From Hetaerina americana (Eukaryota; Arthropoda; Insecta; Odonata; Calopterygidae): 64,000 nucleotides of DNA. The position numbers and the translations under genes were made by a program. The notes under the pieces are model-generated. The model was not told where the DNA came from, made no database searches, and saw only the letters and a program-made list of their open reading frames with translations. The stretch spans positions 124,001-188,000 of the forward strand of contig JAKTNV010000024.1 in the NCBI GenBank assembly GCA_022747635.1, in the 5' to 3' direction. This document shows, piece by piece, positions 46,984-61,900 of this stretch (position 1 is the stretch's first letter; the number at the start of each line of letters is the position of its first letter).

Positions 46984-49900
46984 CTGCTCCAAAGACAACA
47001 GCAAAATCACACAACAAAAATTTAAAGCCATTGAATCACATACTTCAAAGAGGGATTTAAAGAGGCAAAAGAGGGATACATTTGATATACAATGGATAAC
47101 ATTTTGCTGTGTGAGCACGCATTAATTATTATATAGAATCTGAAGTGTCAATAAGGACTCTATTTATTTTTATTTCACACCCTTATTATTTTATTGTATG
47201 CACATAGGTCCACCCATGAAGTGAAAGAACTATTTCATTTTACTTGGCTGGAGCTGGTGAAACTTTACTGGACAAAGTTTGTTTATTCAGGATGTTCACT
47301 CTATCAGTCATTCTTTGCTTAATTAATGCAGGCTTCCCATTTTTCTGTTACATCAATACACTAACTATATAAAAGGAACAAATTTTATCTATTTCACACA
47401 GAAAGGTCACATAGAAAGCACTGCTAAAATATCATTTTCATTCAATGGAAATAAATTTAATGCCTAATGAATTCCTCAATAATTTACTAAAAGTTAAGGA
47501 ACAAGAACTAAGAGTGGGCTGGGGTTCCTTCTTTCAAAAATGTTCTCCATTAACTATATTTTTCATTTAAATAATATTTAATTGTTTTTATGGTGACTCC
47601 AGACAACAAGCTCACAAATCATGATTTCATTGGTAAAATAAGTTTTCCAGGGAATACTGCATAAATAATATTTATAATATTATTTATGACACTCAAAATA
47701 ATACTGTACTACCTTAACTGTTCTGCAAGGATATTTGAGGCTGCACATTCAGGAGAAAAAGTGTTGATGCATATTTTTTAGTGTTACCCAGGAGACTAAT
47801 TTGATCAATTAATGATGGCCAAAAAGCTTAAATTTTGGTTATTCTTATTCAATGTTGGACTGCATGTTTTGCAAAATTTGAAGCCCAATTCAATGCAATG
47901 GATGAAAAAATTTCCCTTTACAAGAAAATAAAAATCAACTTTTTATCCTGCACTACAATATGAGCGGGTCATTTTTTAAGGCTCTAAGGATTTTCATGAA
48001 ACTCAGCATCTTAAGGTATTTCAAGTTTCAGATTTATGGTATCTAGGTTTTATCATTTGGAAAATTTTTCAGGGGCGGCAAAAATGCTCAAAATGCATTG
48101 TACGTGAATATTTTACAAGAGTATTATTTTCAATTTTTGCCGTCATTTTGTTCTGAAAAATTTTTCCATAAAATTTGTATACAGATTAAATATTGTAAGC
48201 TATTCTGAAATTTAGCCAAAATTTTGAGTTAAAAATGTTTCACGTTAGGTTGGGTTAAGTTTAAATGATATAAAAAATTTTTGAGTGCTTAAAAGTTTGT
48301 GAGTTACATAAACACTACGTTAAAAGTTGTTATGAAAATTAACTATTAAATAGTAAAAAGAGATAAATTAAAAAAAAATACTATTTTGAAAATGGACCAT
48401 AGGATTTCCATTAAAGGGGTTGAATCAACCATTTGGGGTGGGAGAAAATGATTTGGCTCTAGCTTTAGTAAAATTATGCCGGAGGATATCATTTTTGTGC
48501 TACTGCACAGAGAAGCATAGTGAAAGCCACAATGTAATAGTTAATAACAAGGTATGGCTGTTGATCCCCTAGGGTCTGATTAAATGGAGTAAATCTACCA
48601 CTTTCTGGTAGGAGAAAGTGATTTCATTAGATCCCCACTTTTGGTATCCACATATTTTTGTTTATTAAATAAATAAAGGAATGCTCTTATTGTCCCACTT
48701 CACTGAGAAGCACTATGAAAGTTATACTATTACAATTAAAATGGTATGACACTGCTATGACCCAAGGGAATTTGATGATTTGGGATAAATCTAATGTTTT
48801 ATGGAGTGAGGCAGTGAGTTAACCAATTCTTAACTTGTTGAAAGCAGATCAAAGGAGGATAAAAAAAACAAACCCCTTAAAAATTTACAGTATAAGAGGA
48901 TGCTTCGGTGGCTTAAATGGTTAATGCACTTGCCAACTGTCAAGAGATCTGGATTCAAATTCTATTCAAGAGGAATGATTTTTATATTGTGGAATTCCTG
49001 CATTTCAGTGCATATCAGCAGGTGCATGTGCAAAAGTTACCGTAGCAACATTTCCCACAGTGCTTTGAATTTGTCAAAAAAAACCCCTATTCATTTAAAA
49101 ATTGGCATTATTCTCATGGGTTGCAGTGATTGTGATTACTTTTTGACATTGTATGTTGAGTAGTTTATTTACACATGTTCATATTTTGGATTTTCTTATT
49201 GGATTTTGAGGGATTAAGTTTTGAATTCCAGTCACAGTGAATAATATTTACGCTGTGAAATTCTCACATTTGTGACTAACAGAGTGATTCAAATTTTGTT
49301 ATTGTTATTTAAATTAATAGAGACTGTGATTGCTGCTTCCTGTGCTGAACAGCACTACAAAAATTAAGCATGATGATGACAAACATAGTGATTTCACTAA
49401 GGTTTTTTGGCTCAAAGGATTTTGATGGGAGTGAGAATATAATTTAGTTTCAAAGGTTCTTACTCTAAAGCAAATAAAATAAAACTGATAATTCATACAT
49501 GATGTGATGATTCATATGTATGATATCATGTGTCATATATATGTTAATTCATACATAAGTCACACGTTGATTCTCAATTTGAGTCTGATTCATCTTATAT
49601 TATTTCAATGCAACAATTTCAGAGTGTAAAAATCATTTGCCTTGACTGGGATTCGAACCCAGATCCCTCAATATCCAGTCGAGTGCTTTAGCCAGTTAAG
49701 CTATCGAGGCATGCTCTTATACTATTTCTCTAGAAGATTCTAATTCATTTTAAACTCTATGGAAATAACATTAAAGCCTATAATTTTTTATGATTTTTTT
49801 ATAATAATTTATTCAAATAATAAAATGGGAAAGTTGCTGTTCCTGTTAAATCCAAATAATTGTCTCAGCCAAGTGCAAGGCAAATTCAGCTAATTCCAGA

Positions 49901-52900
49901 CACTGGAGTTCCTTATCTTCACTTTTCTTCAGTAAGGTGAAAAAACCTTTCAAGCACACACAGCAAATACAGGATTATCATTTATTAAGTTAGATATTTG
50001 TATCATTCAGTCTCAAGATTAAGATACATACATCCTAAGCAATGTATGCATAATTTCCTTTGAATAAATCTTGTACATAAGTTATTTTTGCATCATGGGA
50101 TGCATTATCATATTTTACATTGATTTATCTGGGAAGAATGGTTTCCCTAAATAAGTGCTTCACTTTACAAGAAATATTCCAACAAATTATGCTCATTGTG
50201 TGATGTTCCACTGTATGAGCCTCAAAATAAGCACAGCTGTCTATAACCGATTTTTTTAGTTTGCAGTATTCTGACTACTGAGTACCCTGTCAATCCACTC
50301 AATAGTTGCTAATTTACCTGTTTCAACATTACCAAAAACATCATCCTAATATGATACTATTACTTACCAGAAGGAACTGTTTTAGATGCTGAAGAATTTG
50401 TAAGTTCATTTTGTTCCTCAGGAGGCTGTTTCACATTTCTTATATACTGAAGTGACTCTTTTTCACATTTTCCATTTACGCCCACTGCCTGAAAGCATGA
50501 AACCATGTGGTTTGGATTAGCAAAGAGATTAATATGGAGCACAAGTTTATACGGATCAAAAAAACTCTGAATGTAAATGGGAGATTTTGGATGAGGGGGT
50601 ATTCTGCAGGCTAGAGAAAATTATCCAGGGAAAAAAACAGGCAAAGAAGTTTTAAATACAGTTTGGTTCAATGAGGGCAGCTCCCAGGGAAAATTAAACT
50701 AAGGCTGAGAAACTGGACTGGGGAGGTACTGGGAGAGTTGGGCTATTTATGCTAAAAATGGTCAAAATATGAACAAATATTTTTCAAAAAGTGTTTAACT
50801 CATTTCTTTGACGCTTAACAGACCTTTGTGGCAGGCATACCAACAGGATAAAATGTTTGCATTTAAATATTCACCAATAACAACATTTGCACAAAAGCAG
50901 CCTGGTTCATCAACTATCAAAAATAAATAATACAACTCCTAATTTTATGAAACAAATCAAAAATGTGGAAAATTTGATAAGGCTTTGCAGGATCATCTTC
51001 TTTATAAATTCTGTTGTGTATTCTTGTTGCCTGGTTTTGCAATAAATGCATGTAAGTTATGAGTCATTCCACGTCAAATTAATAAATGATCTGGCAGTAC
51101 CCTCTCAGAATTTGTTCAAACTCATTCCATCAAATACTTTAATTGATAAATAATTTTCCCACATTTTTATGAACAGTCAAAAATTTCATCAAAATGCCAG
51201 CATGGTCACAAATGGTTGAATAAAACCCCATGATCACTCCAGATGAAGCTCTTACTCGTAAAAACCCTGTTTTTCATGGGCAAATGAGATGTATACACAA
51301 AAATAATTTGATAAACACTAATTTTTTAATATTTTAAACAATAGAAAGAAGTTAAATATATATTATTTCCAATACTCACTCTATGTTATTTTGAATTTCA
51401 AATGATACGCCAAACATTCAATGCATTCAAATTTTGAGGAAGTGTTATTTGTTTAAGGGTAATAAATAATTTTTTAGCATTAGTCTGCATCGATTAAAAA
51501 GTATAAGATGGGAAGGGTTGACAGTCATATGCATTTGTTTCTCCTTTTACTTCATATCATTACTGAAAGTTTGGAATGATCTTAAGGGTTTAGGAAATCA
51601 TGGAAGGAAGAGTTCTATGAGATAATTTGTAGCAGTTACAAGCAAAGAATTTGGTAAAAAGAGCCCTTCAAAACAGATTTAGTTTCCATCCAAAAGAAGG
51701 GAAAGGCAACTGTGAGGACTTGAAAATAATAAGTTTGATTACACATACAGTTAAGGGGTACTTAGGATCATCAATTTAAGGGTTGAAAGGAGAGTAAACA
51801 ATCATTGCTTTGGGGATGATCAGTTTGGGCTCAGGGAGAGGAGAAGTCCACATGATGTCACAGAAGTAATAAGTTCACTGGTAAAAATAAATGTGGAATA
51901 CCATCAGGATATATTTTTTAATAATTTTGAGAAAGCATGCAATAGAGAAACTTAGAAAGAATTAATGAATGAATTATAGAAGATAGGAATAGACTGCCTA
52001 TTATACACTGTCTGTGAATGCTTCAGGCTTCCCAATTATGTGTGGCAAATGGAGTCTGGAGAGGAATGAGAGAAGGCATGCCAGCCCACTATCACATGTG
52101 CTTTTCAATGTATCTGGGGAGGAAAAGATTTCAGAGAAAGAAGAAAGGTTAAACTTTGAAAGCATAAACTAGAGCAGAATGATCAGTTTACAACTTGTTC
52201 TTGACAGGTGTGTTGAGCAGAATGAGGGAAGGTAAAATGTACACAAAACTGAAGGATTCATTGTGGCGTAGGGTGTCAAGTTGTATCTTGTTAAGTAAGG
52301 CTTATAAATGTATCAAAAACTTACCTTAAACAATTGACTACCCAATCATTCAATTAATGGATACAATATGCTACATGAGCAAATATTAAATACCAAAGAG
52401 TACTTTTAAACATTATAGATCAACAGGGATTTGGGAAAATGGAAAGCGTTAATCCAGGAGTCCCTCATTTGATTCCTAGCCTAGGTGCATTGTTCTTCTC
52501 CACATAGGGTTTTGGTGTTTATTATTGCCTCTGTACAGGGTCAGTAATGTAAACCAGTCAAATGTAAGAGAGGGTCTAATGGACCACCAATAAAGACATC
52601 ATTACTATTAATAAATATTTCTGTCACTAATGATAAAAGAGTGCATATATTGGGTAGTGATTTGGTTGCTATATACAATTCTCATCTTCCATCATAAGGC
52701 CCTACATTAATTCACATATTTGTCTGATTTTTCAATTTTCCACCCAGAGGGCCCAAGTTTGAATCCCAGAGGCAACATATCTTTCCTAGGGGGGTTCCCA
52801 TACCTACTTCAGGTGCTTTGTGGTATGCACTTCAATTGAGTATGCCATCTATTGGATGGGACGTTAAGCTGTGGACTCCTTGGTGCCTTTTGTTTAGAGT

Positions 52901-55900
52901 AGGCTAATGCCAATGCAGAGTTTTGCCCAATCCTTACTCCTTTCTCATCCATTCCTGATGGTGCAAATGACCTCAGCTGTTGGTTGCCTCCACTATAACT
53001 ACTACTACTGTGAGCAGAAAATCTTTATCTATTCAAAAAAGGTTGTTCATACATTTTACAATGGATGTTAATGGAGTCATATGAGTTCATTCAAAGATCT
53101 TGCACACATTTTGATGAAATTTTCCATTGATCACAAAATTGAACAACTGTAAAAAAAGTTTAACTCGTAATATTATTCCATTTGACTCAGTTTTGATTTA
53201 ACATGAAAGAGAATAGAAAGTCTGATTTCAGAAAAATCTGAGATAGTGCAGCCAAAAATGGCACATAAATTTGCTGAACTGACATGGAAGGACACACATA
53301 TGCAATGAAATGTTCCATGATTTTATTCTGAAAAGATCCAATACTTTAACAGACTTGATAAATATCTGCGCATGCATATTTACAAATCAAAGATGTGGTT
53401 TTGGTACGGATTACACTGCTCTTCATAAGATACATACATACCTGTACTGACAATTTACGGATGTTGTTCTTTTTGGTGGATGAAATATGGCTTTTGAGCC
53501 ATTTTCTTACATCCTTAACTGTGAGTTCCTGAAGATACTGAATCTGAAAAAAATCATATGTAAACACATCAGAGAAAGCTGAAACAATTTATATGAGTTA
53601 ACATTTACATGGTAACAAATAAATAAGAACTAAGCAAAAGAAAGAAATTTCCATCCTCCCTCACAATACTTCACCTTACCTGATGTCATTATACAATTTT
53701 TACCTAAACATTCCCCACCAAAGTAATTAATAAGCATTGAAAAAAGGGATAGCAAAACAAAAATTTTAGCACTAAAAATCAAGAGACATTTCCTGCCTAA
53801 TGCTTGATACAGAAGAACTATCACATAGAAACAAGGACAAGTATTACGTGGAAAATGATAAAAACATGTTCAGGGGCCTCAAACTATTTATTTCTATTAA
53901 AAGCCTAAAGTTCATTTTTTCATGAAAACAATATCAGCTATCACATGAAAAAGTAACAAGAAGGACATGAAATGGAAAATAAAGAATCTTTTAAGGGACA
54001 GAGATAATTATTATCTGATTTGATGCAGATAAACCCTAGAATGGTTATATTAATTTAAGAGGCATTTGTACAAAATATCCAAGAACTGATTTCTGTATTC
54101 TGGCCCTATTCTGTAATCAGTTTAGTAGGTAATACGTGGGTGATTTTTTGACAGGACAAAAGTAAGACTAAGAGCACTGCACAGGTGTTTATTCATTATC
54201 ATAGAAAAAGCTTTGCCAAGTTTCATAAAATTGGAAAATATGGAATATATTGAAATTCAGTCATTTGTTGGTCTACCACAACATAATGAATCACGTGAAT
54301 AGAAGGAATTTTTTCAACTATTACTCACAGATGGAAATGAAACATGTAGAGATAGCCATGACTCACAATTAATTAATCACTGCTTTGCACAGATTCAAAA
54401 CTACATCATGCCCTGCCTCATGCAACTGCACTGAACTGAGGAAAATGCTTCCTGGTCCAATATATTTCTTTGCCCGTCATAAAATCTCTCCAGCATTCTG
54501 AACAATTGAAAATATTCCACTCCAGCAACCATTAACACTACACAAACCAAACCAAATCTGTTGAACTGTTATAGTATGCCAGTGATGAAACATACCTCTC
54601 TTTGTAGCCGATCAAACATATAGTCAGATGAAACTATTTCTGCCCAGCTCTTAGAAACTTCTTCTTCCAAGTAATTGTCAACACACTCCTTATTCTTGAT
54701 TAATGCAGCACGGACTTCTTCCAGTTCAAGAGCTCCTTCAGGACTCATAACAAATTTGAAGAAATTCTGTAGGAAGTCCTCAACCTTGTTATCAACATCA
54801 TCCACACTGAAAAAATAGCCATACATACCATATGAAAGATATATACAGATATTGATTGTTACATAGATTTTCCCTTCATAAAACATGCAATTTCATTCTA
54901 CAGAGTAACTCATTGGAGTGGTGGTGAAACTAAAGTTCTTACAATATACCCATATACATTTTTTAACATATTATTACAAAATTTCATTGCAAAGCAGTTC
55001 TTGATAACCCACATAAACCTCGAGGGCTCTATCTTAGAGCCAGAGTCAGTGACCCATTTTTAATTTCAAGCAACCGAATATTACGTCCTGAAATGATGAG
55101 AACTCACACATCGAATTGTACCATGGATTGGATTAATGATTTTAACCTGTTCATAGATTCAAACTGTTGCCATGCCTGATAGTCCTTAAACAAGCTAACT
55201 CAGCAACAGGTCTTCCATCGCCCCTTTCATCTTGATCACTTTCTCCTGCCAGTCTGTTAATTATTTCATTTAAGAGCCTTTTTATGATTTAGCCACTATT
55301 AGAAGTAATAACGTGGTGCTTGAGATTCATCAATAACTGGAGTCATATGCCACCATTAGCTAATTGAAAAATATGTCTCGGGATGAAATAATGTCTATGC
55401 CAAAGTCATTATAACCAAAAGCCACAGGTTTGCCAGTCGTCAAGTTACCCAACAAACAGCATGGATTAGACAATCAGTTTAACACCAAACAAAACAACTA
55501 AAAATAGATGACTTCTGCTTTAAATAAAATTTCTTTTAAAATGTCCCATGGAATACTCACTCATGTTTATCAGCATGTGTGTTGACAGTGACAGTAAAAC
55601 CAAGTATGCCAAAAGTATCCCTGAGTGAGCATGATACACTGTATCCCAACTGCTGCTTTGTTCTCAAGTCGTCGAACAATGGTTCCTCCATCATCATCTG
55701 AAATATAAATATACATATAAGATTTTACTGACTTTACATAATTGTTAAAATATATTACCTTTAAGATATAATAAATTTTTTGTGGGTGCATTTACCTTCA
55801 TCAAAATTTTCAAATAAAATAACCTTTTTAATGTTCAAAAGTGAAACAATGACTGTGAAAGCTTAAGAGCTCATTTCTTTCCTTTCTTTTCTAGGCAGAT

Positions 55901-58900
55901 ATGCTCAGTAATTGGTCTCAATGTCACCATTCCTGTTGCTCTCAATTGCAAGCAGAAAATATGCTATATGTACTGATTAAATATTCTTTTTTTGTATGCA
56001 TACTTCACTGAATGCAAGTTAGGAAGCAAAATAAGCTTGGAGCTTCACATGCATGCAATGGAGAAATATCAAATTTTGAAGTATTTGAAGGGACTAAAAA
56101 TAAATTGAAAGCAAGGAATTGAAATATTGTGAACCAATCAATTTCAGATTGACATTTTTTTATGTTCCAAGTATATGCTGCCTTTCAAATTAATTTTACT
56201 ATGCACTTACAATTAAATGGAAACAAATGGAAAATTATAACATTTTTTCCCAAAAAGCTAAAATAAAGGTTAGAAAGAGGAAAATGCCTCATAGATGTGC
56301 CATAAATGGAGCTAAGAAAAAATTTCCAAAGCAAAGAAATCAAAACAACTATCTACATCTGCTATGGGTAAAAAATTGGCCTTTAGTATACCCTATCTTA
56401 GGTGAGAGAAGACATTGGGTGGGCCAGGAAATGTAGGCAAGCAAGGTTGACTGAAGGTATGGAAATAATTAGTGACTGCAGTACTTTAACCAAATCAAGT
56501 TAAGATATATGGAATTTATAAAGCTTACAAATATTTTAGTGACCTTCTGGACTGATCAGTATCACACTCTCTAAAGACTGGACATCCAAATCCAAATGAC
56601 ACCCATGCACTACCCAGTAAACTGATATTTATCAAATTTAACAGAAATTATACTTATTTATTGACAATTATTGTTCTGTAACTGTAGTTGGGCAAACTGA
56701 ATGCTATTTCAACAGTCTAAGCTGTGTGATTTTCTGGATAATATGCATACTTACATACTTGGGAAACTGGCATGAGAAAATGTGTGCCTCCCTTTTTTGA
56801 ATACTTAATGTTTAGTTCCTTAGTTAGGCTTAATAAATGGTGACCTCCAATCTCACATAACAAATCAAACCAGCTCCAAAGTTGATAGCTATGGTTTGAT
56901 TACTATTTCATCATTCAATCACTACAGCCAAATGTTTAAGGTGACTTCAAAGCTATTTAAGTGGACCACTGAAATGATTGGAAGAGCCCAATGGTAATAT
57001 CTGCCCTGACCCTTTCACCTGATACCTCTTGGGTGCCCATAACCATTAAAGAGGGAAGAACTAGGAGGGAGGTCAGGAAAATTTGGGTAAGTTGAAATTG
57101 GGGGAGAAGAAAGGTAAATCTATACATTGTTTCTTGCTGCTCTATACTATGGACGTAAATAAATAATTACAACTATTGCATTGACCTTCTTGGTGTTTCA
57201 CCTTCAGGGATATAAGCCATCCACCAGAGAGGTAGAAAAGAAGTGTTTGCGGCCACTGTACAGAGAAAGTACATACCACTTCGGGATACATACCAATAAC
57301 AGCTCAACAATGCACGATGATTTCAGAGTAATGCATCCCAGTTGATAGTAATTAGTCAAGGAGGTGTTCTTGTCATCTGTGTTGAAAGACTGAACTCGAC
57401 AGATGTATTCACCATGAGGGATTTGACAAACCCTTATCTGAAATAAAAAAAAGTATTACTTGAACTGCAGTAAACAACTCAAGTCTCTATATCTGATATC
57501 CAAACTTTTAAATATCAGCTATCATTTAACAGGAAATTAAAATCACCTAAGGAATATAAACAATGCGGTGAAAATAATTAAAACACCAAATATTGGAATC
57601 TAACATACCTGTTGCACAGATTGAGGAATAACAGGATGGTACCCTAGTTGAGATAAAACACTAGTACCAATTTCCACAGCCTTCTCTTTTGAAACATTAC
57701 CTTGCACCAAACCTTTAACGTAAAGACGTTTCAATAGAAGATTTTCCACAAATTCAACAAGGAGCTCAGGTGTAACCTGTCGAAAAATTAAAATGCAAAT
57801 TATTTTAATGAGTTGAAATATTTTGTCATTGCACCATTAAATACTTCATTAGCATAAGGAGTACTAGGTACTACCAATTGATATTGTTCGATTAATGCAG
57901 TTCTGCAACGGAAGCCCAAATGATCATCGATTTCTGAAATTTTTTAACTTTTGATGTTTTATGCTAAATTCTTTTTAAACTAAGCTGTAGTTTTATGCAT
58001 ACTTAAGTTTTTTCATCATAAGAGTTTATGCCTACAAGAGCCAGGGCCCACCAATTAAAGGGTGGGCTATTTTTTCATTCTTATATGCCTCTTTTATTGA
58101 AGAATTTCAATGTTTGAACATTACTCTATATTTGACAATTTTCCATGATGTTTATTAGTTAAAAAAAACCATTTAAAGTGATCTTGTGAAATGGTGTTTC
58201 TTAAATTGTTTTATGACAACTTAAGTAAGGGAGCATCGAATGAAACTCTTCCATGAATGAGGGTACTATGCTGAATTGAGCACCTGTATTTTTCTCTATT
58301 TGCATTGAGTAACATCACTTTTTAGTAATTTTTTAGGTATAGTAAGCTCTTACTAATCCAGACTGATACTTAACCAGTACAGGGTCCGCTAGTGCACTTT
58401 GGGTTGCTTATCAAAAGAATATAAGAGGCAGCACTGCTGCACTCTGCCAAAATACACATTTAGCATGCAAGTGCCCATGAATATGGAGGAAATAATTATG
58501 ACATTTCAATTAATATTCCAGAAGTACATCTGAAATTATGAATAAACAATTTCTACATGAAATATAATTCATACATCAATCTTAACACAGCACACTTTGC
58601 AGATGTAGTATATGTATTTTAAATAGATGGCTAATTCTTTCCTTTGGATTTCCTGACTCACCATTTACCTATTTAATGATTATGGGATCTTGTGACACAA
58701 AATTTAAAGTAATTTTTGACAATACCACCAAAGAAGAGTGGCAGTACAACAAAATGCAACTTTGAGCATTGAAGATAAGGTTTCTTAAGATATTGAATGT
58801 GGAGATTCCTGAAAGGAGTTTGGTATCAGTTAGCACACCATCTGATCTGAAAAAGAAAGCTAAGCTCCCATCTATTTGCTCTTGTGCTCAAATTATATTT

Positions 58901-61900
58901 CCACAAAATGGAAAGGCAGGTTCAGGAAATTTTTGTCACCAGAAGTTGAAAAAAGGAGAAGGCCAATGAACAGGTGGTAAGGGCATAAACGATCATGTGG
59001 AGTGTAAATGGGAGGCACTAACATAAAAGAATCAGCATTAAAGGCTGATCAAACACATATGTGCAAAGAAATTCTACGCTAATTTCATCCGTAATACATA
59101 TGAAATTAGAGACATATTTCAAAATGAAATACACTATGTTATCCCACAGAAGAGTGGGATGTTTTCCCTCTTCTGTGGGATAACATAGTGTATTTCATTT
59201 TGATATGAAGCAATTCCACAAAGTTACTATGGATACAATTAACCAAATTAGAGACATATTATTTACAATAAATGCCAGTTAATTACCAGTTTTATTTTTG
59301 AAGAGTTACAAAAAACTATCAAATATTTAAGCTTATTTCTAGTATAGACTTTCATGGTCTTTCGTGATGAGGTGAAGTGTTCCCGGTAGGCAAGACATCG
59401 CAAGGGAGAACCAACATTTCCCAAAAATAACATGGGAAGCCAAAGAATTAGAAGCACTCCGACAACTTAAATTGTTATCCCCTTTCTTACACAAGGAAGC
59501 ATCTATTCCAGTGCACCTAAAGCCAGAGCAATGGTCCTGAGAAGGACCTTTGAGGCTCAAACAAGAGACCCAATGAGAACCCAGACTCCATAGCCAATCA
59601 CATCATATCTGACCTACCCAGGATGCATATATACACAACACTATATCTCATTGGAACCACTTAGACATAGGAATGTGGCTGACACAGTCATTAACTATAA
59701 AGAATACCAAAGCAGTGGGGCAATGGAAGTAATTCACCACCATATCAAAAGAGTGACTGCAATTAACTCTCAGCTATTTTTAGTGCACATGTGCTTGGGT
59801 GATGATACCTACCATGCATCACCACTCAATGGTAATAGCTGAGCAGGTGGTTTCGAGTTGAATCTTGAGTAATTAATCTGTCAGCAAGTCTGCCTATATT
59901 GCTGAGGGCAACGCAACCTTGCAAGACTCCTTGTCTTTATTAAACTACTTCCCTCCTAAGGTTGAGATTAGTGTATACTGCAAATCAAGCTTTAATGTGC
60001 CCCCTGACAATAGACTTTAGCCAACTGTTTTAGGACAATGTGTTTGTACTTATTTTTATCAACATAAATAAAGCTACCAATACAAAATGTGTGTTAATGG
60101 TACAATTCTTCAAGGTTGAACCTAGTTGGCCATCCATTCCAGACATGCAGCCTCATATGTGCTGGGTTGTCAACTAAGTGGTTTGATTAGAACGAATGCG
60201 AGAGTAAGGGCTACAAACTTCAGATGGTATTGAGTTGAGTCTAGGAAGAGTAACTCTCCTAAAACTTTCAATTTAATTTATTTCTACTCTCTATGGCCAT
60301 AATATGTCTCAAGCATTCACATGATTCAAATGGTAAGAAATCATTAAATTGCTGCAAATTATCTACTTACAATATCTACTTATATTATATTTTTATTAAA
60401 TGAATGATAATTATTATACCATACTTTATGGTTATTATAACATAATTATTGAAAACCAACATGCTACATGCTAGAAATATGAGTGCAACGATGCTAGAAA
60501 TGCTAGAAAATGGTGCAACATTATTCCACCCATCAAGTGACAGTATCTGATACTTTGAAGTTCAAACTGGTAATCCTAATATTAATAAATATTCACTAAA
60601 AACCAAACAAATTAATATAAAAATCATCATAAAATCATTCTCTGTGAACTAAACACAGGCCTTAGAATGGCCAGGCATATTGAAAAAAGGGACAAGACCT
60701 AATGACTGTAATAAACTACCGTAGGAGACTGTATCTCCAAAGAAAGAAACTAATTAAGACCAACGCTTCTTTAAAACTAGGGTTAAAACCTCAAAAATCA
60801 AGCTTGGACCACATCCAACTAATGTGCATTAACTCTAATGACAGTCATAACATTCCTCCATGCATGGAAAAGAATTTTGGGCCAACTATCATAAACACAA
60901 TCTATACCAGTAAGAAAATCTTACCGTTCAAAGCTGCTGTTTGGAAAATAATGCATATTTTGATACTTTTTTTTAATTAGTGCTTTCATAAATTTTACTG
61001 GACTTTTCCAACAATGGTATCCCATATTCTTTCATTATCTTCTTCATTATACAAGCTTGCTTTTGTACCTGTTCCATCTCCTTTTAAAATATATCTTATT
61101 ATTACTCATTCATTTCCCTTTCCTTTTTCTTTCTTAATTTATTCCAATGTGCTTGATAGTGTTTGCAAACATTTTATACCAAATAAATTAACTCTCTCCC
61201 ATTAGTTACATGTTAAGGATGGGCATTGGCAGTATTAAACATCATTGGTAGCAAAAATATCAGTTATCACCTCTCAGACATTGATGCCAATTAGAAATTG
61301 AAAAATGTTCCTCAATATCTGAGATACTATTAAATAATGCTAAAGCCACCTTGATCACATCTGCAATATTAAAAAATTATGACCAGCTATAATTGGATTT
61401 TTAATTTAAATGAGATAGAAAAATGTTCCTACCTAAACCAATCAGACTATAATTAAACAACATGTAATCATTATGTAATAAAATTCAATGCCAATACGAC
61501 AGGAAAAAAGAGACATTCACTGTAATATTCAAATTACAATGTCAGAATTACAGCTGACAGGTACATTGGGTGCCTCAGCCGCTAAATGATAATTCAGAAA
61601 ACTGTGTTGTTTCAATTGATTGGATTAGATATGTACTGAAATGATCCTTTATTTTTAAATTACCTGAGATACAGCAGAATGTTTGTCAACCTTGCTCCAA
61701 TGGGTTTGCAGGATCAAAGTCAGGTAAACATCACTGCAGGACAATAATGAATATGAATGTCAAGATGTGAACACCTAGCTCTAGTCATGAACACTATCAA
61801 AATGAAAATCTAGCTACAGCAGCACTTCAGATTTCATGACATAGGGGTACTTAAGATATTAACGGTAAGTTAGTTTCACTGACATGTAATTACAATTGGT

